A DNA stretch of 64,000 nt from Caulobacter rhizosphaerae (GTDB lineage: Bacteria > Pseudomonadota > Alphaproteobacteria > Caulobacterales > Caulobacteraceae), in the NCBI RefSeq assembly GCF_010977555.1, contig NZ_CP048815.1:1054001-1118000 (forward strand). The letters run 5' to 3'. This document shows, piece by piece, positions 1 to 6,660 of this stretch. The first letter of the stretch is position 1, and each line of letters begins with the position of its first letter. The notes under the pieces were generated by a model. The model was not told the origin of the DNA. It saw only the letters and a list, made by a program, of their open reading frames with translations, and made no database searches. A program made the position numbers and the translations under genes.

Positions 1-1079
1 GCGACCACCTCGGCGACGATGGCGTCGGCCGTCCCGTCCTCGATCCACTGGGTGGCGATCAGCCCGCCGAAGGCCGGCGGGGCGTAGGCCAGGGCGCGCA
101 CCGCGCGCAACACCCGCTCCAGGGGCTCGCCGGGCGGCGTGACCAGGTAGCCGGCGCGCAGGCCCGGCGCCAGGGACTTGGACACCCCCGAGACGTGGAA
201 GGTCCGCTCCGGGGCCAGCACGGCCAGGGGCGGCGGGTGGTTCGCGCCGGCATAGACCGCGTAGATGTCGTCCTCGACCAGCCACAGGTCGTGCTTGCGG
301 GCGATGGCCACGACCTGGCGGCGGCGTTCCAGGCCCATGATCCGGCCGGTGGGGTTCTGCAGGGTCGGCAGCAGGACCAGGACCTTGGCGCCGCCGCGCG
401 CCGCCTCGTCCAGGGCGTCGGGGCGCAGGCCTTCGGCGTCCATCGCCACGCCGCGCAACGAGAGCCCCTGGTGTTCGGCGATCGCCTTGACGCCCTGGTA
501 GGTCGAGGCCTCGCAGAGCACGGCGTCGCCCGGCCGGGCCACGGCTCCCAGCGCCAGGGCCAGGCCCTGCTGGGCGCCGGCGCAGCAGACCAGCCGCGTC
601 CAGTCCGCGCCCTCCAGCCCGCCGCTGCGCGCCAGCCAGGCCGCGCCGGCGCGCCGCTGGACCTCCAGCCCGGCCGGCGGGGCGTAGGCCAGGTGGTCCG
701 CCAGGTCGGGGCGCCGCCGCAGCTTGGCCAGGGCGTCGGACAGCCGTTCGGCGGCCGGCTGGGGCGGGGCGGTGTTCTGGGCCAGGTTGATCGGACCCGA
801 GGCGGCGGCGCGGGAGGCTGAGGCGCCGGCCGGGGCGGCGCCGCGCACGAAACTGCCGCGTCCCACATGCGCCTGGACCAGTCCGGCCTTCTCGGCCTCG
901 ACATAGGCCCGGGTCACGGTCCCCAGCCCAAGGCCCAGACGGTGGGCCAGGTCGCGCTGCGGCGGCAGACGGTCGCCGTCGCCCAGGGCCCCCGAGGCGA
1001 TGTCCCGCCGCAGGGCGTCCAGCAGGCGCTCGTACAGTGGCGCCGCGCCCGGGGGGAGGGTGGGGGTCCAGCCGGCCAT
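1..1079 (-). CDS. MocR-family transcriptional regulator with aminotransferase domain (partial)
   Basis: Fusion of an N-terminal GntR winged helix (about residues 10-70, with the family pattern LPPQRDLAHRLGL then GTVTRAYVEAEKAGLV) and a fold-type I aminotransferase domain. The pyridoxal-phosphate lysine is about residue 301 in VSGVSKSLAPG, and NPTG is also present. Proteins of this kind sense an amino compound through PLP and regulate a neighbouring gene. The ATG at 1079 has a GGAG-like site upstream. About 359 codons are visible and the C-terminus lies beyond the left edge. It diverges from a LysE exporter across about 127 bp, so it probably controls that exporter. The family is clear; the ligand is unknown. 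Confidence 0.9.
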   Translation of the reverse strand, partial: MAGWTPTLPPGAAPLYERLLDALRRDIASGALGDGDRLPPQRDLAHRLGLGLGTVTRAYVEAEKAGLVQAHVGRGSFVRGAAPAGASASRAAASGPINLAQNTAPPQPAAERLSDALAKLRRRPDLADHLAYAPPAGLEVQRRAGAAWLARSGGLEGADWTRLVCCAGAQQGLALALGAVARPGDAVLCEASTYQGVKAIAEHQGLSLRGVAMDAEGLRPDALDEAARGGAKVLVLLPTLQNPTGRIMGLERRRQVVAIARKHDLWLVEDDIYAVYAGANHPPPLAVLAPERTFHVSGVSKSLAPGLRAGYLVTPPGEPLERVLRAVRALAYAPPAFGGLIATQWIEDGTADAIVAEVV

Positions 1080-1206
1080 CGACGATCTCCATAATTGTCA
1101 CTGGAACAATATAGGTTTTGACTCATGATGCAATTGGCCAGATGACCGTGACATTCCCGCCGCCGGCGCCCGTCCTTGCATGGGGCCGTCTCTAGGAGCG
1201 TCCGTC

Positions 1207-1881
1207 ATGACCGCCCAATTGCTGCTCGCCTTCGTCCTGTTCGCCTTCGCCACCGCCGGCACGCCCGGTCCCAACAACATGATGCTGCTGGCCTCGGGCG
1301 CGAACTTCGGCTTTCGCCGCACGGTGCTGCATATCCTGGGCATCAGCGTCGGCCTGGGCGTGATGGTGGCGGCCATGGGCCTGGGGCTGGGCGGCGTCTT
1401 CAAGACCTGGCCGGTGCTGCACGAGGTGCTGCGCTGGGTCGGCGGCGGCTACATGCTGTGGCTGGCCTGGAAGATCGCGACGACCAGGACCGTCGCGGAC
1501 AAGGGCCCCGGCGCGCGGCCGATGACCTTCCTGCAGGCCGCCGCCTTCCAGTGGGTCAATCCCAAGGCCTGGGCCATGGCCCTGACCGCCGCCACCACCT
1601 ACACGCCCGAGGGCTCGACGATCGGCGTGTTCTTCGTGGCCGGGACCTTCATGCTGGTCGGCGCGCCGTGCAGCGCCGCCTGGGCGGGCTTCGGCCAGGG
1701 CATGCGGCGGTTCCTGGACCGGCCGCCGGTGCTGCGCGCCTTCAACCTGACCATGGCGGCCCTGCTGGTCGTGTCGCTGTACCCGCTGGTGGTCGAGACC
1801 CGGCCGACGGGGGCTTCGAAGGAAGCGCCGCGCCTGCTGGCCGACCTGCCGCCGACGCCGCGCTGGTCATCGCGGGGGTAG
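1207..1881 (+). CDS. LysE/RhtB-family amino acid exporter
   Basis: A protein of 224 residues with about six hydrophobic segments and the LysE-family N-terminal motif GTPGPNNMMLLASGANFG (about residues 18-35). The mid-protein motif FQWVNPKAWAMAL is also typical. These inner-membrane proteins export amino acids or their analogues. ATG 1207 follows AGGAG and is preferred over the in-frame ATG at 1180, which lacks a site. It is divergent from the MocR regulator, a common regulator-exporter arrangement. The C-terminal 25 residues after the last helix are unusually polar and end just before a palindromic repeat. The substrate cannot be told. Confidence 0.9.
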   Translation: MTAQLLLAFVLFAFATAGTPGPNNMMLLASGANFGFRRTVLHILGISVGLGVMVAAMGLGLGGVFKTWPVLHEVLRWVGGGYMLWLAWKIATTRTVADKGPGARPMTFLQAAAFQWVNPKAWAMALTAATTYTPEGSTIGVFFVAGTFMLVGAPCSAAWAGFGQGMRRFLDRPPVLRAFNLTMAALLVVSLYPLVVETRPTGASKEAPRLLADLPPTPRWSSRG

Positions 1882-1912
1882 AGTCTCGCATGCCGACGCC
1901 GTGCGCGGTCCT

Positions 1913-1996
1913 GGTCCTTCGACAAGCTCAGGATGAGGACCGTTGAGCAGGCCTCGGCAGTCGAAAACCTCATCCTGAGCTTGTCGAAGGACGAGG
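1913..1996. repeat. Palindromic repeat family A, copy 1
   Basis: Two arms of about 27 nt, TCCTTCGACAAGCTCAGGAT and its reverse complement, separated by a short loop. The transcript could form a long hairpin. It lies in the LysE to secreted-protein gap. It is one of eight copies in the window and of the subtype whose right arm ends in GAGGTTTT. Confidence 0.9.
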
Positions 1997-2101
1997 TTTT
2001 TGCATCCGGAGCTGGTGAAGACCTTGGCCGCATTACCGAACCTTAAGTGGTGCGACGCGGGCGGTTGAGGTCTGGTGCGGCGGCGAAATCCGGAGTCCTC
2101 C

Positions 2102-2881
2102 ATGTCCCTCGCCGTCCGTTCCCTCCTGCTCGCCGGGCTCGTCCTGGCGGGGAGCGCCGCCGCCAACCAGGCCCAGGCCGCCGTCACGCCCGTGCCCGTC
2201 GGCCAGCCGCTGGCCCGGTTCGACAACCTCAAGCCCGGCGCGCACCGTTACCTGCGCTTCAAGCAGACCGGCGAGACGGTGCGCGTCGCCGACGTCTGGA
2301 CCCGCGAGGTCCGCTTCGAGGACCAGGACGGCCAGCGCCGCCTGCACATCGTCCAGCACTGGGACGGGGTCGGCGCCACGCCGTCCGACCGCCAGCTGGA
2401 CAGCTGGTTCGAGGTCGGCACCTTTCGGCCCCTGACCCACATCCGCCGCACCCAGAAGGACGGCGTGGCCAAGGTCGAGGGCTATGACTTCAAGCCCGAC
2501 CGGATCGTCGGCCTCAAGGACCTGGAGGGCAACGCCGCCAAGGACTTCGAGGTCGCCTCGCCCCAGCCCAGCTTCAACTTCGAGACCGACATGGAGTTCG
2601 TCCAGGCCCTGCCCCTGGCGGCCGGCTACGAGGCCAGCATCGTCTTCACCCACCCGGGCGGCGGCCCGCCGGCGCCCTATCTGTTCAAGGTGGCGGGGTC
2701 GGAGGTGCTGGACCTGCCGGGCGGCGGCAAGGTCGACTGCTGGGTAGTGACCACCGACTACAACCACCCGGAGATGGGCGTGACCCGCTTCTGGTTCGCC
2801 AAGACCGGGCAGGTGATGATCAAGCAGATCTCGCCCCTGCCGGATGGGTCCGGCGTGCTGGGCAAGACGCTGCTGTATTGA
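2102..2881 (+). CDS. Secreted DUF3108-like protein
   Basis: A protein of 259 residues with a typical signal peptide (hydrophobic residues 5-25, cleavage near AQA). The mature part is rich in beta-strand patterns and resembles periplasmic DUF3108/LolA-like proteins, including the C-terminal stretch with FWFAKTGQVMIK. That likeness is from memory of the family and is only moderate. ATG 2102 follows GGAG. No catalytic motif is evident. It is followed at 118 bp by another small exported protein, and both may act in the periplasm. The function is unknown. Confidence 0.6.
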   Translation: MSLAVRSLLLAGLVLAGSAAANQAQAAVTPVPVGQPLARFDNLKPGAHRYLRFKQTGETVRVADVWTREVRFEDQDGQRRLHIVQHWDGVGATPSDRQLDSWFEVGTFRPLTHIRRTQKDGVAKVEGYDFKPDRIVGLKDLEGNAAKDFEVASPQPSFNFETDMEFVQALPLAAGYEASIVFTHPGGGPPAPYLFKVAGSEVLDLPGGGKVDCWVVTTDYNHPEMGVTRFWFAKTGQVMIKQISPLPDGSGVLGKTLLY

Positions 2882-2900
2882 GGTTTCCGCGTGTCCGGAC

Positions 2901-2926
2901 GGGGACAGGCGCATGCGCCTGTCCCC
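2901..2926. repeat. 26-bp perfect palindrome (family B), copy 1
   Basis: GGGGACAGGCGCA is followed directly by its exact reverse complement, 26 bp with no loop. The same word recurs at 3494-3517 (24 bp) and 26161-26186, and a changed version is at 37129-37154. It lies just after a stop codon and in front of the next gene. Confidence 0.9.
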
Positions 2927-2998
2927 AATCCAGAGCGCGGGGCTTGCTTGAAAGCGCGCATCAGCCCCAGATCGGGCCTCCACACGAGGTCTCCGCCC

Positions 2999-3484
2999 AT
3001 GCGTCCGCTGCTTCTCGCCGCCCTGATCGCCCCAATGGCCGTTTGGGCCGCGGCGCCGGCCCTGGCCCAGGACCTGAAGGTCACCGTCCAGGGGCGAGAC
3101 TCCGTCACCCTGACGCCGGCCGACCTGGCCGCCCTGCCGCGCGCCAAGGCGACCTTCACGGCCCACGGCAAGCAGATCACCTACGAAGGCGCGCTGCTGA
3201 ACGCCGCCCTCAAGCAGGCCGGCGTGGTGTCGGGCGACCGGCTGATGGGTCGCTATCTGAACCAGGTGGTGATGGCCAAGGGGGCCGACGGCTTCACCGC
3301 GACCTATTCCCTGGGCGAGACCGACCCGATCTACCGGACCAATCCGGTGATCATCGCCGACCGCAAGGACGGCCAGCCCCTGGACGCCAAGGAAGGACCC
3401 TACCGCCTGGTGGTCGATGGCGACCTGCGTCCCGGCCGCTCGGTGCGGCAGGTGGTGTCGGTCGAAGTGAAGGCGGTTCCGTAG
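2999..3484 (+). CDS. Exported protein resembling the sulfite-oxidase molybdopterin fold
   Basis: A protein of 161 residues with a signal peptide ending near APALAQ. The remainder (VTLTPADLAALPRAK, then ITYEGALLNAALKQAG, YSLGETDPIY and GPYRLVVDGDLRPGRSVRQV) follows the layout of small periplasmic relatives of the molybdopterin-binding oxidoreductase fold. These relatives lack the cofactor cysteine, and none is seen here. ATG 2999 follows GAGG. It has family B palindromes on both sides (2901 and 3494), so this gene with its flanks looks like a discrete unit. The biochemical role is unknown. Confidence 0.6.
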   Translation: MRPLLLAALIAPMAVWAAAPALAQDLKVTVQGRDSVTLTPADLAALPRAKATFTAHGKQITYEGALLNAALKQAGVVSGDRLMGRYLNQVVMAKGADGFTATYSLGETDPIYRTNPVIIADRKDGQPLDAKEGPYRLVVDGDLRPGRSVRQVVSVEVKAVP

Positions 3485-3493
3485 ATCGGGACA

Positions 3494-3517
3494 GGGACAG
3501 GCGCATGCGCCTGTCCC
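3494..3517. repeat. Family B palindrome, copy 2
   Basis: 24-bp perfect palindrome, the same word as at 2901-2926 minus the outermost base pair. It lies between two convergent genes (stops at 3484 and 3527) and could form a hairpin in either transcript. Confidence 0.88.
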
Positions 3518-3526
3518 CGATCCAGA

Positions 3527-4039
3527 CTAGCCCTGCACCGGCCCCAGGTAGTCCAGCTTGCCGATCTGCACGCCCTTGTGGCGCAGGATGTCGTAGGCGG
3601 TGACCACGTGGAAGAAGAAGTTCGGCAGGGCGAAGCCGAACAGGTAGTCCTCGCCGGTGAAGGTCAGGACGCCGCCCGGCAGTTTCAGCTCGACGGTGCG
3701 GTCCTCGCTGCCCTCGAAGGCCGCGGCGTCGACGCTGCGGATATAGGCCAGGGTGTCGGCCACGCGCTTCTGGAGCTGGGCGAAGCTGGTCTCTTCGTCG
3801 GGCATGGCGGGGGCCTCGACGCCGGTCAGCCGGGACACCGCGCCCTTGGAGGCGTCCGACGCCCGCTGGACCTGGCCCGACAGCGGCAGCATGTCGTCGG
3901 CCAGGCGGGCGGCGACCAGGTCGTCGGGGTTTTGGCCTTGCGCCCTGGCGTGGGCCTCGCCCTTGTCGAGCAGGGTCGCCAGCACCTCGAGGGCGCGGAC
4001 GAAGACGGGGACCGAGGCGCGATGCATCGACAGGGGCAT
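3527..4039 (-). CDS. DUF1993 family protein
   Basis: A protein of 170 residues. The pattern MHRASVPVFVRALEVLATLLDKGEAHA at the start and LPNFFFHVVTAYDILRHKG near the end match DUF1993, a helical family related to DinB/YfiT proteins. ATG 4039 (MPLSMHRA) has GGAG six bases upstream. The in-frame ATG at 4105 would add a basic, low-quality extension and is rejected. It is divergent from prfA. The cellular role of DUF1993 is not established. Confidence 0.8.
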   Translation of the reverse strand: MPLSMHRASVPVFVRALEVLATLLDKGEAHARAQGQNPDDLVAARLADDMLPLSGQVQRASDASKGAVSRLTGVEAPAMPDEETSFAQLQKRVADTLAYIRSVDAAAFEGSEDRTVELKLPGGVLTFTGEDYLFGFALPNFFFHVVTAYDILRHKGVQIGKLDYLGPVQG

Positions 4040-4200
4040 GGAAGGCTCCGAAAGCGGGACGCGGCGCGGGGGATGTTTCGCCGCCCCCGGCAGATAGGGG
4101 CGCATGGTCAGGCTTTACAGGTCCGCCCCGCCAAGGGGTGACGCGAGGCGCTCGGAGCGGTAGAGAGACCGCCCGTTCCTCCACAGCGTGACGTTCCCCC

Positions 4201-5271
4201 TTGCGACTGCCCCAGGCCCGCCTCGACCAAGTTCTCGACCGCTTCCGTGAAGTCGAAGCCCGCATGGGCGCGGCCACGGACGGGGCCGAGATCGTCAAGC
4301 TCTCCAAGGAGCACGCCGAGCTGCGCCCGGTGGCCGAGGCCGTCGAGGCCCTGGCCAAGCTGAGCGCCGAGCGCGCCGACCTCGAGGAGATGGCCGGCGA
4401 CCCGGAAATGGCCGCCATGGTCGCCGACGAGATCCAGGCCCTGGACGAGAAGCTGCCGGTCATGGAGCGCGAGCTGGCCCTGATGCTGGCCCCGCGCGAC
4501 AAGGACGAGAACGCCTCGGCCATCCTCGAGGTGCGGGCCGGCACGGGCGGCGACGAGGCGGCCCTGTTCGCCGGCGACCTGTTCCGCATGTACCAGCGCT
4601 ACGCCCAGCTGCAGGGCTGGAAGGTCGAGGTCGACAGCGTCTCCGAGGGCGAGATGGGCGGCTACAAGGAAATCATCGCCTCGGTCACCGGCGACGGCGT
4701 GTTCGGCCGCTGGAAGTTCGAGAGCGGCGTGCACCGCGTCCAGCGGGTGCCGGCCACCGAGGCGCAGGGGCGCATCCACACCTCGGCCGCCACCGTCGCG
4801 GTGCTGCCCGAGGCCGAGGACGTCGAGATCGAGATCAACGACAGCGACCTGCGGATCGACACCTACCGCTCGTCCGGGGCCGGCGGCCAGCACGTCAACA
4901 AGACCGACTCGGCCGTGCGCATCACCCACTTGCCGACCGGCGTGGTGGTGACCAGTTCGGAAAAGAGCCAGCACCAGAACCGCGCCCGGGCGATGAAGAA
5001 CCTGAAGGCGCGGCTGTACGACATGCAGCGCGAGGCGCTGGACACCGCCCGCTCGGACGCCCGCAAGAGCCAGGTCGGCAGCGGCGACCGCTCCGAACGC
5101 ATCCGCACCTACAACTTCCCGCAGGGCCGGGTCACCGACCACCGCATCAACCTGACCCTCTACAACCTGGCCAAGGTGATGGAGGGCGACGCCCTGGACG
5201 ACGTCATCAAGCCGCTGATCGCCGAGGACCAGGCCGCCCGACTGGCCAGCCTGGAAGAGGGCGGGTTCTAG
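4201..5271 (+). CDS. prfA: Peptide chain release factor 1
   Basis: A protein of 356 residues that hydrolyses peptidyl-tRNA at UAA and UAG codons on the ribosome. The catalytic GGQ is at residues 228-230 in [17 protein letters not shown], and the RF1-type stop-recognition tripeptide is PAT in [14 protein letters not shown]. The start is a TTG at 4201, giving [15 protein letters not shown], the expected N-terminus of the family; the next in-frame ATG would cut into helix 1. GGQ methylation is performed by PrmC, whose gene lies about 8.4 kb downstream. In many relatives prfA and prmC are adjacent, so this separation is notable. Confidence 0.97.
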   Translation: MRLPQARLDQVLDRFREVEARMGAATDGAEIVKLSKEHAELRPVAEAVEALAKLSAERADLEEMAGDPEMAAMVADEIQALDEKLPVMERELALMLAPRDKDENASAILEVRAGTGGDEAALFAGDLFRMYQRYAQLQGWKVEVDSVSEGEMGGYKEIIASVTGDGVFGRWKFESGVHRVQRVPATEAQGRIHTSAATVAVLPEAEDVEIEINDSDLRIDTYRSSGAGGQHVNKTDSAVRITHLPTGVVVTSSEKSQHQNRARAMKNLKARLYDMQREALDTARSDARKSQVGSGDRSERIRTYNFPQGRVTDHRINLTLYNLAKVMEGDALDDVIKPLIAEDQAARLASLEEGGF

Positions 5272-5304
5272 GGTCTGTGGGCAGCTGACGGCCTAGGGCC
5301 GAAG

Positions 5305-5391
5305 TCCTCGTCCTTCGACAAGCTCAGGATGAGGAATTCTACTCAACCGCCTTGCCAGTCGCCCTCATCCTGAGCCTGTCGAAGGACGAGG
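5305..5391. repeat. Palindromic repeat family A, copy 2
   Basis: Arms CCTCGTCCTTCGACAAGCTC and its reverse complement with loop text GAATTCTACTCAACCGCC. The loop is nearly the same as in the copies at 10493 and 29589, which defines a second subtype. It lies between convergent prfA and the FG-GAP gene. Confidence 0.9.
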
Positions 5392-5429
5392 CCGCCGCCT
5401 TGCACGTTGCCGTGTGAGACTAGAAGGTT

Positions 5430-6407
5430 CTAGGGGCAGGACACCGAGAAGACGTCGGTCTTGCGGTCGCCGTCGAAGTCGCCGAAACGCAGGGCTGACA
5501 GCTCCGGGCCGACGGCGAGGTTGCGGAAGTTGGCCGCGCCGCCGGACGAGTACATCCATTGGTGGGCCGCGCCGCCCTTGGGCGCGGTCGAGAAGACGTC
5601 GGTCCTGCCGTCCCCGTCGAAATCCCCGAACTCAAGCGCGTCGAGCGGCGGGCCGACCGCGAGGTTGCGGAAGGCGCCCGCGCCGCCGGGCGAGTACATC
5701 CACTGATAGGCCCCGCCGCCCTTCGGCGTGGCGGTGAAGACGTCGGTCTTGTGGTCGCCGTCGAAATCACCGAAGCGCAGCGCGGTGAAGATCGGGCCGA
5801 TGGCCAGGTTGCGGAAGCCGCCCACGCCGCCCGGCGAGTACATCCATTGGTAGGCGCCGCCGCCCAACGGGCTGGCCGAGAAGACGTCGGTCTTGCCGTC
5901 CCCATCGAAGTCGCCGAACTGCAGGGCGGCGATCGCCGGACCTGCCGCGAGGTCCTGAAAATTGCCCGTGCCGCCTGACGACAACAGCCACTGGTAGGCG
6001 CCGTCGGCCTTGGGCGCCGCCGAAAAGACGTCAGTCCTGCGGTCGCCGTCGAAGTCGCCGAAGCGCAGGTAGAAGACATCCGGACCGACGGCGAGATCGC
6101 GGAAATTCGCCGCGCCGCCCGACGAGTACATCCATTGATAGGCGCCGCCGCCCTTGTCGGCGACGGCGAAGACGTCGGTCTTGCGGTCGCGGTCGAAGTC
6201 GCCGAAGCGCAGGTCCCCGATGGGCGGGCCGACGGCGAGATTGCGGAAACCGCCGGCCCCGCCGGAGGAGTACATCCACTGGCAGGCCTGGGCCAGCGCG
6301 GCTGTCGGCGCCAGGGCCAGAGCCGACAGGCCCAGAGTCGACAAGGTCATGGCGGTCAACAGCCAGCGGATAACGCCGGAAGCCCAGGTGGCGGCGGTGC
6401 TGGTCAT
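5430..6407 (-). CDS. Secreted six-repeat FG-GAP/VCBS-type protein
   Basis: A protein of 325 residues. A signal peptide (to about residue 41) is followed by six head-to-tail repeats of exactly 48 residues starting at 42, 90, 138, 186, 234 and 282. Each has QWMYSSGG, a linker, then RFGDFDGDRKTDVF. The D-x-D-x-D-x-x-x-D pattern is the calcium loop of FG-GAP/VCBS blades, so a small beta-propeller is likely. The only two cysteines are Cys42, opening repeat 1, and Cys324, closing repeat 6; they could clasp the ring. ATG 6407 follows GGAG. No enzyme or adhesion domain accompanies the repeats. The upstream region is AT-rich and divergent from a TonB-dependent receptor. Confidence 0.85.
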   Translation of the reverse strand: MTSTAATWASGVIRWLLTAMTLSTLGLSALALAPTAALAQACQWMYSSGGAGGFRNLAVGPPIGDLRFGDFDRDRKTDVFAVADKGGGAYQWMYSSGGAANFRDLAVGPDVFYLRFGDFDGDRRTDVFSAAPKADGAYQWLLSSGGTGNFQDLAAGPAIAALQFGDFDGDGKTDVFSASPLGGGAYQWMYSPGGVGGFRNLAIGPIFTALRFGDFDGDHKTDVFTATPKGGGAYQWMYSPGGAGAFRNLAVGPPLDALEFGDFDGDGRTDVFSTAPKGGAAHQWMYSSGGAANFRNLAVGPELSALRFGDFDGDRKTDVFSVSCP

Positions 6408-6557
6408 CGCAGGTCTCCGGGGTGTCCGGACTACAACCTTAAATAAAGAAAATGAAAAACTCTATCAAAAAGTGCCAAAAATCCGGAGCTGCGGGCCAGC
6501 ATGTCGGGATGGAAACAAACGCAATCTCTCGACACGAAACCCCAATCGCGGCTATCG

Positions 6558-6581
6558 TCCCGTTTAACGGGAATGCATCCC
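6558..6581. promoter_or_regulatory. Overlapping inverted repeats upstream of TonB-dependent receptor
   Basis: TCCCGTTTAACGGGA (6558-6572) is a near-perfect dyad and overlaps a second one, GGGAATGCATCCC (6569-6581). They lie 80-100 bp before the receptor start in the divergent gap with the FG-GAP gene. This fits an operator for a sugar-responsive regulator, but no known site is recognised. Confidence 0.35.
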
Positions 6582-6660
6582 ATAATATGAAATGCCAATC
6601 GTGACCGGAACCGCTCGGCGGGCCCGACGTCGCGGGACGGCAAAGGATCGGGAGGAGACC

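Noticed and set aside
5430..6400. Direct repeats of 144 bp considered as a non-coding satellite or CRISPR
   Set aside because: They encode exact 48-residue protein repeats after a signal peptide with a proper start.
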